A stretch of 64,000 nucleotides of DNA from NCBI RefSeq assembly GCF_044810985.1, contig NZ_CP085242.1, forward strand, positions 2,728,001 through 2,792,000. Direction: 5' to 3'. A program made the translations under genes and the position numbers. This DNA comes from Marinospirillum sp031581385. GTDB lineage: Bacteria > Pseudomonadota > Gammaproteobacteria > Pseudomonadales > Halomonadaceae. Of this stretch, positions 1-9,555 are shown piece by piece (within the stretch, counting starts at the first letter, position 1; each line of letters opens with the position of its first letter). The notes under the pieces were generated by a model. The model had not been told where the DNA came from. It did not search any database and worked only from the letters and a program-made list of their open reading frames with translations.

Positions 1-1053
1 AAAACGTGAAATCGGGTATTCCAGAGTGTAGCCATAACCCCCGAAAAGCTGCAGGCATTCATCAATGGTTTTGCACTGCATTTCGCTGAGTTGCAGCTTG
101 ATGATGGCAGCATCGGTGGCCGTCATCTCACCCTGACGGTACTTGTCGACACACTGATCAAAATAGGCGCGGGCCATATCAATCTGGGCGCGGACTTCAG
201 CCAGCTTGAAACGGGTGTTCTGGAAGTCGGCAATACGCTGACCGAAAGCCTTGCGTTCCTGCACATAATCCAGAGTCAGCGCCAAAGCGCCTTCCATAGA
301 ACCCAGGGCTTGAGAGCCAACGCCGAGGCGTTCACGTGGCAACTCCTGCATCAGATAGGCAAAGCCGGAACCTTCCTGACCCAGCAGTGCATCTTCCGGC
401 AGGAGCATGCCATCAAAAAACAGCTCAGCGGTGTCGCTGGCATGTTGGCCGATTTTCTTGATCGGCTTGCCACGGGAAAATCCAGGCAGGTGGGTGTCCA
501 CCAGAAACAGGGAAACACCCCTGGCTCCGGCAGACGGATCAGTCTTGGCGCAGACGATGACCATATCCGCCAGCATCCCGTTGGTGATGAAAATCTTGGA
601 GCCATCCAGTTGCCAGCCACCTTCCACTTTCTGGGCGCGGGTTTTCAGGGCGGCCAGATCACTGCCGGCACCCGATTCGGTCATGGCAATGGCACCCATC
701 ACTTCGCCAGTGGCCATGCGTGGAAGCCAGTGTTGCTTTTGTTCTTCCGTGGCCAGATGCTCCAGGTAGGGGATAACAATGTTGGAGTGAATGTTGTAAC
801 CACTGGCTAGACCGCCGTAACCGCGGCGGGAGATTTCTTCAATGACTCGCTGGGTAATGCCAAAATCGGCTCCAGTACCACCATAGTCTTCGGCCAGATC
901 AACGGCCAGCATCCCGGCTTCACCCAGTTTCAACCAGAAATCACGCGGTATCTGGCCTGCTTCTTCCCAGGCGGTGTAATGGGGGTCGGCTTCCTGATCG
1001 AGAAAGCGGCTGATCATGTCATCAAAAAGAGCAGTGTCTTCGGAGCGGGTCAT
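1..1053 (-). CDS. acyl-CoA dehydrogenase, C-terminal end beyond window
   Basis: Flavoprotein that would oxidise an acyl-CoA to the trans-2-enoyl-CoA and pass electrons to ETF. Reading the minus strand from the ATG at 1053 gives 351 codons with no stop before the window edge, so about 30 residues are missing. The family signature AMTESGAGSDL is present about a third of the way in, then the ITNG core and a LFGGYGYT segment near the cut end. The catalytic Glu region of short/medium-chain enzymes may fall outside the window. It is transcribed away from the AraC-type gene at 1145, with 91 bp between, so control by that regulator is plausible. Substrate chain length cannot be read from this sequence. 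Confidence 0.92.
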   Translation of the reverse strand, partial: MTRSEDTALFDDMISRFLDQEADPHYTAWEEAGQIPRDFWLKLGEAGMLAVDLAEDYGGTGADFGITQRVIEEISRRGYGGLASGYNIHSNIVIPYLEHLATEEQKQHWLPRMATGEVMGAIAMTESGAGSDLAALKTRAQKVEGGWQLDGSKIFITNGMLADMVIVCAKTDPSAGARGVSLFLVDTHLPGFSRGKPIKKIGQHASDTAELFFDGMLLPEDALLGQEGSGFAYLMQELPRERLGVGSQALGSMEGALALTLDYVQERKAFGQRIADFQNTRFKLAEVRAQIDMARAYFDQCVDKYRQGEMTATDAAIIKLQLSEMQCKTIDECLQLFGGYGYTLEYPISRF

Positions 1054-1144
1054 GTTTTGTTCTCTTGTTGTTTAACTGATTAAGACATAATAAGCTGCAG
1101 TTAAGGAAAAATATTGCTCTTTCAGGCCAGAGTATTAGCCAATC

Positions 1145-2176
1145 ATGCCAAATGAATCCTCCGCCACTCTCCCCATGCATTTTGTCAGTGGCCTCTTCAG
1201 GGGGCTGAATGCCAATCCGGAGCATCAGCAAAAACTCTTGCAACAGGCGGGCATCCCCCGGTTTCTTCTGAATGCCCCTCAGGGTCGGGTCACGGTACGG
1301 CAGTTTGCACTGCTGTACCGTTTGCTGGTTGAGGAGATGGATGACGAAACACCGGGTTTTTTCAGTCGTCCTCTACGCTCCGGTGCACTGAAGTTTCTGT
1401 GTCTGGGTTTACTGGATGCACCCAGCTTGCAAGTGGCTCTTTATCGGTATTGCCAGTATTTTCGGGTGCTGCTGGATGACATGAGCTATCAGTTGGATCT
1501 GGAGGGTTCAGCCGCTTGCCTGAGTCTGGTGGAAAACCTGCCACCCCGAGGTGATCGGGTGCTGGTGCACGAGCTGATGTTAAAACTGGTTCACGGCCTG
1601 GCTTCCTGGTTGATTGCCGAAAAAATTCCCCCCCTGCGTATCGACTGCGCTTATTCCAGACCGGAGCACAGTTCCGAATACCTCTATTTTTACCCCGGTC
1701 AGGTTTATTTTGATCAGCCCCAGACACGCATTTATTTTGATCGGGAGCTTTTGAAGGAGCCCTTGCGCCAGACCCGGCGCTCATTGGTTCCTTTTTTGAA
1801 AAGGGCACCGGAAAACTGGATTTATGTTTCCTTTGCTGATCGTTTGCTGGCCCATCGGATCAAGGAATACCTCCTGGCCGAACACCTGAAGGCCACTTTG
1901 GGTCAAGTGGCAGAAGCCCTGCATCTGTCAGTACGCAGCCTGTCACGTCGCCTTGCTGCAGAAGGAACCTGTTTTCAGGTCATCAAGGATGAAGTCCGGC
2001 GGGATCAGGCGATTGCCTTTCTGACAGATAGCAATCTGCCCCTGAACAGTTTGGCAGGTCATCTGGGTTTTGAGGATCTGCCCAGCTTCAACCGGGCCTT
2101 CAAAAAGTGGACGGGGAATACCCCTGGCGCTTACCGTCGAGGCAAAAACAACTTGACACTTGCTATATTAGTATAA
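1145..2176 (+). CDS. AraC-family transcriptional regulator (OruR/ArgR-like architecture)
   Basis: A 343-residue regulator. The N-terminal ~200 residues match the arabinose-binding-like sensing domain seen in OruR/MmsR-type proteins. The C-terminal ~100 residues form the double helix-turn-helix, with the usual 'FNRAFKKWTGNTPGAYRR' second recognition region. It diverges from the acyl-CoA dehydrogenase, which suggests it controls fatty-acid or amino-acid-derived acyl-CoA catabolism (inference from position). Its stop codon lies inside the promoter/operator of the downstream efflux operon, so read-through could feed that operon. The effector is unknown. Confidence 0.85.
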   Translation: MPNESSATLPMHFVSGLFRGLNANPEHQQKLLQQAGIPRFLLNAPQGRVTVRQFALLYRLLVEEMDDETPGFFSRPLRSGALKFLCLGLLDAPSLQVALYRYCQYFRVLLDDMSYQLDLEGSAACLSLVENLPPRGDRVLVHELMLKLVHGLASWLIAEKIPPLRIDCAYSRPEHSSEYLYFYPGQVYFDQPQTRIYFDRELLKEPLRQTRRSLVPFLKRAPENWIYVSFADRLLAHRIKEYLLAEHLKATLGQVAEALHLSVRSLSRRLAAEGTCFQVIKDEVRRDQAIAFLTDSNLPLNSLAGHLGFEDLPSFNRAFKKWTGNTPGAYRRGKNNLTLAILV

Positions 2177-2187
2177 TATAAATTAGC
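2153..2187 (+). promoter_or_regulatory. sigma-70 promoter overlapped by a candidate ArsR/BigR-type operator (site 1)
   Basis: TTGACA at 2153-2158 and TATAAA at 2177-2182 are 18 bp apart. An AT-rich element at 2167-2187 covers the -10 box and matches 20 of 21 bases of the element at 6527-6547 in front of the ArsR gene. The element also covers the araC stop codon. Promoter plus overlapping operator is the classic repression layout. Binding by the ArsR protein is inferred. Confidence 0.7.
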
Positions 2188-2219
2188 TTATTGTCGGCTT
2201 GGCTTGTGAGGAAAGAAGT

Positions 2220-3239
2220 ATGAAAAAGTTTGTTGCGGGTAGCCTTATGGCCTTCTGTGGTCTCTGGGGTGTTCAGGCCCAGGCGTTGGAAACCCAGGGG
2301 GTTGAACAAGCCCCTCTGGTGGAAAACCTGCGCCTGGATGGTGTTCTGGAAGCTATTCACAGAACAACCGTTTCGGCACAAACCAGCGGTCAGGTGCAGA
2401 AGATTCATTTTGATGTCGACGATAGAGTGGCTGCCGGTGAAGTGATTCTGGAGCTGGATGCCAGCGAACAGAAGGCCCGGCTCATGCAGGCTCAGGGGGC
2501 TTTGCAGGAGGCGGCTGCCGGACTGGAGGCAGCCCAGAGCAACTTTAACCGTGTTGAAGCCCTGTTTCAGAGAGAGCAGGTGTCCCGCTCGCAAATGGAT
2601 GAAGCCCGTCGTCAACTCAAGTCAGCCCAGGCTCGCAAGAACCAGGCGGAAGCCGCTGTGGATGAAGCCCGCCAGCAATTGGCCTATACCCGTGTGGTGG
2701 CTCCTTATGAGGGGCTGGTGACCCAGCGTCATGTTGAAGAAGGGGCCTCAGTGAGTCCCGGTCAGCCCTTGATCAGCGGCCTCTCCCTGGAGGATCTGCG
2801 GGTGGTGGTTGCTCTGCCTCAGCGCTATGCTGCAGCGGCCAGAAATCAGCGTGAAGCCGTGGTCAGGCTGGACGAAGACCGGGTTCTGGAAACCCAGAGC
2901 ATGACTTTTTATCCCTATGCTGATCCGGCCACCCATACTTTCCGGGTGCGCATGAACATCAACAATTCCGAAGGTGATCTTTTCCCCGGCATGCTGGTTA
3001 AGGTGCATTTTCCGGTAGGTCAACGCCCGGCCCTGTGGATACCCACCAGTGCCCTGGTGGAGCGTGGTGAGCTGCGCGCCGTTTATGTGGTCAAGGAATC
3101 AGGTTTGCCCCGTTTGCGCCATATTCGTGTCGGTCAGATGCAAAATGGACGCCTGGAGGTGCTTTCCGGTTTGTCTCAAGGTGAAGCCGTTGTCCTGAAT
3201 CCGGCTGAAGCTCTGCAGGTGCTGGAGGAGCAGCTATGA
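2220..3239 (+). CDS. RND efflux periplasmic adaptor (membrane fusion protein, HlyD/AcrA type)
   Basis: A 339-residue periplasmic adaptor linking an inner-membrane RND pump to an outer-membrane channel. The ATG at 2220 follows a GAGGAAAG ribosome site and opens an N-terminal signal sequence (MKKFVAGSLMAFCGLWGVQA). It then shows the half-lipoyl/biotinyl segment, an alanine/glutamine-rich coiled-coil hairpin (residues ~75-150), the second lipoyl half (VVAPYEGLV) and beta-barrel regions. No clear lipobox Cys is seen. It overlaps the pump gene by 4 nt (ATGA), so the two are translationally coupled. No TolC-like gene follows, so the outer-membrane channel must come from elsewhere. Confidence 0.92.
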   Translation: MKKFVAGSLMAFCGLWGVQAQALETQGVEQAPLVENLRLDGVLEAIHRTTVSAQTSGQVQKIHFDVDDRVAAGEVILELDASEQKARLMQAQGALQEAAAGLEAAQSNFNRVEALFQREQVSRSQMDEARRQLKSAQARKNQAEAAVDEARQQLAYTRVVAPYEGLVTQRHVEEGASVSPGQPLISGLSLEDLRVVVALPQRYAAAARNQREAVVRLDEDRVLETQSMTFYPYADPATHTFRVRMNINNSEGDLFPGMLVKVHFPVGQRPALWIPTSALVERGELRAVYVVKESGLPRLRHIRVGQMQNGRLEVLSGLSQGEAVVLNPAEALQVLEEQL

Positions 3240-6200
3240 GCCAGGACACCAAACTGGGTTTGTCCGGCCGCATTGCTGCGGCCTTTCAAACTTCCCGCCT
3301 GACACCCTTGCTGGCCCTGGCCGGTCTTTTGATGGGGCTGTTTGCGGTTGCCGTGACTCCCAAGGAAGAGGAACCCCAGATAGACGTCACCATGGCGGAT
3401 GTTTTTATCGGCTTTCCCGGCGCCAGCCCTGCCGAAGTGGAACAGCTGGTGGCCACGCCTGCTGAACAAACCCTGAGTGAAATGGCCGGGGTTGAGCATG
3501 TCTATTCGGTATCGCGGCATGGCATGGCCATGGTGACGGTGCAGTTTGCTGTGGGTGTACCCCGTCAGGAGGCTTTGGTCAGTCTTTATAACCAGGTTTA
3601 TACCCATCAGGACTGGCTGCCACCGGGTCTGGGAACCCAGCAGCCCCTGATCAAAGCCAAGGGCATTGATGATGTGCCCATCATGGCTTTGACCCTGTTC
3701 AGTGACTCGTCGGAAGTGAGTGCCGAAGACCTGACCCGTGTGGCGCATTCCCTGGAAACCGAACTCAAACGCATTCCCGGCACGCGGGATATCTATACCC
3801 TGGGTGGTATTCGTGATGAGGTGCGGGTGATTTTTGATCCAGCCCTGATGAGTGGCTATAACCTGGATTTGACGGATGTTCGTCAGGCTCTGGATGCCGC
3901 CAATGCCACCTCCCAGGAAGCCTGGTTGGTTCAGGACGGTAAAGCGCTGCCTGTTCAGGCGGGGAGTTTGTTGACCCAGGTGGAAGAGGTGGCCTCCCTG
4001 GTGGTGGGGATGCATGAAGGTGCTCCGGTGTTTCTTTCTGATGTGGCTGAAGTGACCCGTGGAAGCCAGGTACCAGCCCAGGGTGTGATGACCGGATTCG
4101 GCCCTGCCGGGGAAAGACCGGCAGGTCAGGTGTCTCAGGCCGTCACTCTGGCGATTGCCAAGCAGCCGGGCGAGAATGCCATTGATATCACCCGCAGCGT
4201 CAGTGAGCGTCTGGAACTGCTGGAAAACCGGGTGGTGCCGGATAATGTCGAACTTCTGGTCACCCGTGACTATGGCTACACCGCCGCCGACAAATCCAGC
4301 ACCCTGATCACCAAGCTGCTGTTTGCCACCGGCTCGGTCGTGGTGCTGGTGCTGGGTGCTCTGGGCTGGCGTCAGGCGCTGATCGTCGGCATTGCCGTGG
4401 TGATTACCCTGGCGATTACCCTGTTCTTTTCCTGGGCCTGGGGGTTCACCCTCAACCGGGTGTCCCTCTTTGCCCTGATTTTCTCCATCGGTATTCTGGT
4501 CGATGATGCCATAGTGGTCGTGGAGAATATTCACCGACACCTGGAGATGGGGGCCAAATCTCTGGTGGATGCCATTCCCAAAGCCGTGGATGAAGTCGGT
4601 GGCCCGACCATTCTGGCGACCTTCACTGTGATTGCCGCGCTCCTTCCCATGGCCTTTGTTTCCGGGCTGATGGGGCCTTATATGAGCCCGATTCCCATCA
4701 ATGCCTCGGCAGGTATGCTGATTTCCCTGGTCATTGCCTTTGTGGTCACCCCCTGGCTGGCCGTGAAACTGATGAAGCATGAGAACCACTCATCTCATCA
4801 AGGCGAGTCTGAAGCGGCTCCCGGCAAGGTGCTGCGACTCTTTACCCGGCTGATGCGTCCATTCCTGGGTGAAAACCGCAAGAAACGCTGGCTGCTGGGT
4901 GGCTCGGTTGTGGCCTTGACCATCGGTGCCGCTCTTTTGCCGGTGACTCTGACGGTGGTGATGAAAATGCTGCCCTTTGATAACAAGTCCGAGTTTCAGG
5001 TGATCGTGGATATGCCCGAAGGCACGCCGGTGGAGGAAACTCAGAGAGTGCTGCTGGCGCTGGGTGAGCATCTGGAAACCCTGCCGGAAGTGAAGAACTG
5101 GCAGAGCTATGCCGGAACTGCCGCACCCATCAACTTCAATGGTCTGGTGCGCCAGTATTATCTGCGTGCCGAACCTCACATGGGTGATCTTCAGGTTAAC
5201 CTGGTCAACAAGGGCGACAGAGACAGGGCTTCGCATGAAATTGCTCTGGCGGTGCGTGAGCCTTTGCAGGCCATCGGTGAAGAATTTGCGGCCAACGTCA
5301 AGGTGGTGGAAGTACCACCGGGGCCTCCGGTGCTTTCACCTCTGGTGGCTGAAGTTTACGGCCCCAATCCCGAGGTCAGGGAACGGGTGGCCCGCCAGGT
5401 GGAAAACCAGCTGCGCAAGACACCTGGGCTGGTGGATGTGGATACCACCCTGGAAGCTGCTGCCAATCGCTGGTTGATTGAAGTCGACCGCGATCGGGCT
5501 GCGCGTCTGGGTGTGGCTCAGGGGCAGGTGGTGGAAGCTCTGTCGGTGGCACTGGGGCAGGTGGAAGTCAGTTATCTGCATGATGAGCAGATGAAGTATC
5601 CACTGCCGATTCGCCTGCAACTGGCCGAAGGTGACAAGGCCCAGGGCTCCACCCTCTTGTCTCTCAAGGTGCGCAACCGCCAGGGTCAGTTGATCAGCCT
5701 GGCTGAATTTGCCCAGGTCACGCCTGCGGACTGGCAGCAATCCATCTATCACAAGGATCTTTTGCCGGTGACCTATGTGATGGCGGATATGGCCGGGGAG
5801 CTGGACTCACCTCTGTATGGGATGTTCGATGCTGTCTTCAGCCTGAATGAGCAGGAGGGGGCACCCGAGCAGTATTTCATCAGCCAGCCGGACTGGCCGG
5901 GAACCCCCGCCATCAAGTGGGACGGGGAATGGCAGATCACCTATGAAACCTTCCGGGACATGGGGATTGCCTATGCCGTGGGCATGATTTTGATCTACAT
6001 GCTGGTGGTGGCCCAGTTCAAATCCTACCTGGTGCCGCTAGTGATCATGGCCCCCATTCCCCTGACCCTGATCGGGATCATGCCGGGTCATGCTCTGCTG
6101 GGTCAGCAATTCACCGCGACCAGTATGATCGGGATGATTGCCCTGGCCGGGATAATCGTGCGCAACTCCATCCTGCTGGTGGATTTCATTAACCAGCTTG

Positions 6201-6442
6201 TGAAGTCGGGTCGTAACTGGGAGGAGGCCGTGGTTGAAGCAGCTGCCGTGCGTGCCCAGCCGATTATTCTCACCGCCCTGGCGGCGATGATCGGTGCCTT
6301 CTTCATCATTGATGATCCCATCTTCAATGGTTTGGCAATTGCGCTGATTTTCGGGCTGCTGGTGTCCACCCTGCTGACGCTGGTGGTGATTCCTCTGCTC
6401 TACTACGCGCTTTACCACAAAAAAGGCGTGCCCGAAGGCTGA
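3236..6442 (+). CDS. RND multidrug-type efflux permease (HAE1 family, AcrB-like)
   Basis: A 1068-residue proton-driven inner-membrane pump. The first TM segment is followed by the PxxEEPQID and PGASPAEVE periplasmic motifs. The proton-relay pair D423/D424 lies in GILVDDAIVVVEN within TM4, and the internal duplication gives a second 6-TM half near the C-terminus (GIIVRNSILLVDF). Its size is normal for the family. It pairs with the adaptor just upstream. A strong hairpin terminator follows 36 nt after the stop. The operator-like site upstream of the operon suggests repression by the ArsR-type protein encoded next. The substrate cannot be told from sequence. Confidence 0.93.
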   Translation: MSQDTKLGLSGRIAAAFQTSRLTPLLALAGLLMGLFAVAVTPKEEEPQIDVTMADVFIGFPGASPAEVEQLVATPAEQTLSEMAGVEHVYSVSRHGMAMVTVQFAVGVPRQEALVSLYNQVYTHQDWLPPGLGTQQPLIKAKGIDDVPIMALTLFSDSSEVSAEDLTRVAHSLETELKRIPGTRDIYTLGGIRDEVRVIFDPALMSGYNLDLTDVRQALDAANATSQEAWLVQDGKALPVQAGSLLTQVEEVASLVVGMHEGAPVFLSDVAEVTRGSQVPAQGVMTGFGPAGERPAGQVSQAVTLAIAKQPGENAIDITRSVSERLELLENRVVPDNVELLVTRDYGYTAADKSSTLITKLLFATGSVVVLVLGALGWRQALIVGIAVVITLAITLFFSWAWGFTLNRVSLFALIFSIGILVDDAIVVVENIHRHLEMGAKSLVDAIPKAVDEVGGPTILATFTVIAALLPMAFVSGLMGPYMSPIPINASAGMLISLVIAFVVTPWLAVKLMKHENHSSHQGESEAAPGKVLRLFTRLMRPFLGENRKKRWLLGGSVVALTIGAALLPVTLTVVMKMLPFDNKSEFQVIVDMPEGTPVEETQRVLLALGEHLETLPEVKNWQSYAGTAAPINFNGLVRQYYLRAEPHMGDLQVNLVNKGDRDRASHEIALAVREPLQAIGEEFAANVKVVEVPPGPPVLSPLVAEVYGPNPEVRERVARQVENQLRKTPGLVDVDTTLEAAANRWLIEVDRDRAARLGVAQGQVVEALSVALGQVEVSYLHDEQMKYPLPIRLQLAEGDKAQGSTLLSLKVRNRQGQLISLAEFAQVTPADWQQSIYHKDLLPVTYVMADMAGELDSPLYGMFDAVFSLNEQEGAPEQYFISQPDWPGTPAIKWDGEWQITYETFRDMGIAYAVGMILIYMLVVAQFKSYLVPLVIMAPIPLTLIGIMPGHALLGQQFTATSMIGMIALAGIIVRNSILLVDFINQLVKSGRNWEEAVVEAAAVRAQPIILTALAAMIGAFFIIDDPIFNGLAIALIFGLLVSTLLTLVVIPLLYYALYHKKGVPEG

Positions 6443-6477
6443 TCCTTCATTCCTACCTTGCGTAAGAAATCTCTTTA

Positions 6478-6501
6478 AGCTCCCTGCGGGGAGCTTTTTT
6501 T
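6478..6501 (+). terminator. Rho-independent terminator of the adaptor/pump operon
   Basis: A perfect 7-bp stem AGCTCCC/GGGAGCT with a 4-nt loop is followed by seven T residues. It separates the pump operon from the ArsR gene. Confidence 0.92.
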
Positions 6502-6526
6502 CAGTTTGCATCTGTTTATTCTATAG

Positions 6527-6547
6527 ATTAGTATATTATAAATTAGC
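6527..6547. promoter_or_regulatory. candidate ArsR/BigR-type operator (site 2)
   Basis: ATTAGTATAT-TATAAATTAGC here differs at only one of 21 positions from 2167-2187. Both sites also have CTATA just upstream. This copy includes a TATAAA -10-like hexamer at 6537-6542 and lies 32 bp before the ArsR start codon, as expected for autoregulation. No good -35 box is visible. The dyad symmetry is imperfect. Confidence 0.65.
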
Positions 6548-6578
6548 GTAACAACATTAACTCTAAAGGATGTCGGTG

Positions 6579-6908
6579 ATGAACCTGGAAAGAATGCGCA
6601 CTCAGGCGGAAGCGGCTTCTGCCTTTCTGCAGGCCTGTGCCCACCAGTCCCGGCTGCTGCTCTTGTGTCAGTTGGCCATGGAGGAACTCAATGTGGGTGA
6701 GCTGGAGGAGCGTCTGGCTATTCATCAGCCCAGCCTTTCTCAGCAGTTGGGTGTATTGCGGCGTCAGGGCCTGATCAGTGGCCGACGCAGTGGCCAGCAG
6801 GTGTACTACCGCGTGGCCGACCCCAGGGCTCAGGCTTTGGTGGAAAACCTGTATCAGATTTTTTGCATGGATCCGTCCAGTTCCATGACTCAGACCAATA
6901 AGGAGTAA
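6579..6908 (+). CDS. ArsR-family repressor, persulfide-sensing BigR/SqrR/HlyU type
   Basis: A ~109-residue winged-helix dimeric regulator. The ATG at 6579 is preferred because AAAGGA lies 8 nt upstream; the ATG at 6570 overlaps that ribosome site. The DNA-reading helix is QPSLSQQLGVLRRQGL. Two cysteines, C30 (LLLCQL) and C96 (YQIFC), are 66 residues apart. That is the position and spacing of the reactive pair in SqrR, BigR and HlyU, which form a tetrasulfide link on meeting persulfides. The metal-binding CxC motif of classical ArsR is absent. A near-identical site occurs in front of this gene and of the RND pump operon. It is followed after 6 nt by the MMPL exporter, so it heads that operon. 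Confidence 0.85.
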   Translation: MNLERMRTQAEAASAFLQACAHQSRLLLLCQLAMEELNVGELEERLAIHQPSLSQQLGVLRRQGLISGRRSGQQVYYRVADPRAQALVENLYQIFCMDPSSSMTQTNKE

Positions 6909-6914
6909 ATAAAA

Positions 6915-9497
6915 ATGGGTAAAAAACTGGCCCTCTGGTGCATGAACCGCACCCGAACCGTTTTTACGGCTGTCATCATTCTGGTGCTGGCCCTGGGGAT
7001 GCTGATTCCCAATATCAAAATTGATACCGATCCGGAAAACATGCTGTCTTCCGAGCAGCCGGATCGCGTCAAGCACAACGAGATCCGTGAACGCTTTGGT
7101 CTGCATGACATGATCGTCGTGGGTCAGGTCAATACTCAGCATGAACACGGGGTGTTCAACCCGGAATCCCTTTCCGCTCACTATAAGCTGACCCGTGCCA
7201 TTGAAGACATCGACGGGGTGATTGCCCGGGATCTGATGTCCATGGCTGCTGTGGATAATGTCGAACAGGCGGGTGTGGGCACCATTGCCTATGACTGGCT
7301 GATCCCCAAACCTCCGGAAACCCAGGCGGAAGCGGATCGTATTCGCAAGGCCGTGGAACGCCTGCCCATGTATCAGGGCACCCTGGTTTCTGAAGACAAC
7401 CAGGCGGCGGCTCTTTTTGTGCCTCTGGAAAGCAAAGACATCAGCCACCGGGTTTCCATGGAAATTCAGGCGGTTGTTGATGAGCTGAACACTCAGGATG
7501 AATTCCACATCACCGGTCAGCCGGTCGCCCAGGATACCTTCGGCGTGGAAATGTTCCAGCAGATGGCGATTTCCGCACCTCTGGCCGGTCTGGTGATCTT
7601 CCTGACCATGCTGTATTTCTTCCGCAGCCTGCCGCTGGTTGTGGCCCCCATGTTGTTGGCGATGGCCACGGTGATTTCCACCATGGGCTTGCTGATCGGC
7701 ATGGGCTACACCGTGCACATCATGAGCTCCATGATTCCCATCTTTCTGATGCCCATCGCGGTTGTGGCGTCAGTGCATGTTTTATCCAACTTTGCTGACC
7801 GTTACCGGCCGGGGGATGATCCCAAAACCGTCATGGCCGAAGTCATGGAAAAGTTGTTCAAGCCGATTCTCTTCACCGGCCTGACCACCGCAGTGGGTTT
7901 CTTGTCGCTGCTGACCACACCCATTCCACCCGTTCAGGTATTTGGTGGCTTTATTTCCTTTGGTGTGGTGATTGCCCTTCTGCTGACTCTGGGCTTTATT
8001 CCTGCCTATACCGTGGCTTTGAAGCGCAGCACCCTGGACAAGATGGCGGAAAAATTCCGTCAGAAGGAACTGGCTGAAGAGGAAGCCAATCAGGGCGGTG
8101 GCTTGCTGGGCAAGATGGGGCGTTTCCCGACCCGCAGACCCGGCCTGGTATTGACCAGTGTGGCCATCATCATGGCGATTTCGGTTTATGGCATTAATCA
8201 GATCCAGATCAATGACAACCCCACCCTCTGGTTTAAGGAAGACCACCGGATTCGCATTGCTGACAAGGTCTTGAATGAACGCTTTGCCGGTACCTATGAA
8301 GCCTATATCAACCTCAAACAGACCGGCATCGACAAGAAAGTGGAAGAAATGCGCCGTCAGGTGCAGGTGACGCTGGAGGAAGCTGAACAGGAAGGCTTTG
8401 ATCTGCGTGAAGACTGGCTGACCTTGTGGGAAGAATCAGCCGGTGCCAGTTCGCCCGGTGACCGCCTGGAAACCCTTGGGCAGGATATTGATGACCATCT
8501 GTTTGAAGTCGGTTTTGATGAAGCCGACCACTGGGAAAAAATTCTCGACCAAGTGGAACAGGCGCGTTCTGCAACCCGTGCTTTCCAGAATCCCGCTCAT
8601 CTGGCCTGGATGGACGAACTCAAGGCTCACCTGGAAGGCGAAGGTATCATCGGCAAGGCCAATTCCCTGGCCGATCTGGTCAAAACCATCAACCGGGAAC
8701 TGGTCAGCGGTGACCCTGAAGACTATGAACTGCCGGATTCGGCCAATGGTGTGGCCCAGACTCTGTTGAGCTTCCAGTCATCCCAGCGCCCTGATGACCT
8801 CTGGAATTTTGTCACCCGTGACTTCACCCAGGCTGCGATCTGGCTGCAACTGCCTAGTGGTGACAACCAGGTGATGAGTCAGGTGGTTGCCGAGGTGGAT
8901 CGTTTTGTGGCCGACAACCCACCCCCCGAAGGCGTGGAACTGGACTGGGGCGGTGGTACCTACATCAACCTGGTCTGGCAGGGCGAAATGGTGGAAGGCA
9001 TGCTCTGGGCACTGGGTTCTGCGTTCCTGGTGGTACTGGTCATGATGATTGCCCTGTTCCGCAGCCTGCTTCTGGGCGTGCTGGCGATGCTGCCTCTGAC
9101 CATCACCATTGCCTTTATTTACGGTGCCATGGGCCTGATCGGCAAGGACTACGACATGCCGGTGGCTGTGCTGTCCTCCCTGTCGCTGGGGCTATCGGTG
9201 GACTTTGCCATCCACTTTATCCAGCGACTGCGCATGGCGCTTGATGACGCTGATGGTGACTGGATCAAAGCCATGGAGCTGGTGTTCGAAGCACCATCGC
9301 GGGCCATCGTTCGTAATGCCGTGGTGATTGCTGTTGGCTTCCTGCCGTTACTGGCTGCACCCCTGGTGCCCTATATCACCGTGGGGGTTTTCCTGGCCAG
9401 CATCATGGCGACCTCAGCCCTGGTCAGTCTGTTTGTACTGCCAGCCTTTATTGCCCTGGCACCGCGTGCCTTTTTGGGAAAAACGGTAAAGGTCTAA
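6915..9497 (+). CDS. MMPL/RND-superfamily exporter (HAE3-like)
   Basis: An 860-residue inner-membrane transporter of the 'predicted exporter of the RND superfamily' type. Two halves each have a TM helix, a large periplasmic loop and five more TM helices (first block about residues 215-375, second about 690-850). The sterol-sensing-like segments resemble MmpL and hopanoid exporters rather than AcrB. There is no adaptor gene. Instead it is followed by a LolA-like periplasmic protein and an outer-membrane beta-barrel protein, a trio found together in many proteobacteria. The likely cargo is a hydrophobic or lipid-like molecule moved across the envelope (inference). It is probably co-transcribed with the ArsR gene 6 nt upstream. 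Confidence 0.88.
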   Translation: MGKKLALWCMNRTRTVFTAVIILVLALGMLIPNIKIDTDPENMLSSEQPDRVKHNEIRERFGLHDMIVVGQVNTQHEHGVFNPESLSAHYKLTRAIEDIDGVIARDLMSMAAVDNVEQAGVGTIAYDWLIPKPPETQAEADRIRKAVERLPMYQGTLVSEDNQAAALFVPLESKDISHRVSMEIQAVVDELNTQDEFHITGQPVAQDTFGVEMFQQMAISAPLAGLVIFLTMLYFFRSLPLVVAPMLLAMATVISTMGLLIGMGYTVHIMSSMIPIFLMPIAVVASVHVLSNFADRYRPGDDPKTVMAEVMEKLFKPILFTGLTTAVGFLSLLTTPIPPVQVFGGFISFGVVIALLLTLGFIPAYTVALKRSTLDKMAEKFRQKELAEEEANQGGGLLGKMGRFPTRRPGLVLTSVAIIMAISVYGINQIQINDNPTLWFKEDHRIRIADKVLNERFAGTYEAYINLKQTGIDKKVEEMRRQVQVTLEEAEQEGFDLREDWLTLWEESAGASSPGDRLETLGQDIDDHLFEVGFDEADHWEKILDQVEQARSATRAFQNPAHLAWMDELKAHLEGEGIIGKANSLADLVKTINRELVSGDPEDYELPDSANGVAQTLLSFQSSQRPDDLWNFVTRDFTQAAIWLQLPSGDNQVMSQVVAEVDRFVADNPPPEGVELDWGGGTYINLVWQGEMVEGMLWALGSAFLVVLVMMIALFRSLLLGVLAMLPLTITIAFIYGAMGLIGKDYDMPVAVLSSLSLGLSVDFAIHFIQRLRMALDDADGDWIKAMELVFEAPSRAIVRNAVVIAVGFLPLLAAPLVPYITVGVFLASIMATSALVSLFVLPAFIALAPRAFLGKTVKV

Positions 9498-9555
9498 GTT
9501 GAAAAAGACAAAAGCAATCGAACAAATACTGAAAACCTCGAAAGGAGGAAGCAAG

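Noticed and set aside
3176..4789. Long open frame on the minus strand under the RND pump gene
   Set aside because: His/Gln/Gly-rich composition typical of antisense reading of a GC-rich gene; no known domain.
6543..7718. Long minus-strand frame under the ArsR and MMPL genes
   Set aside because: Antisense shadow with the same His/Gln-rich composition; would need to overlap two well-supported genes.
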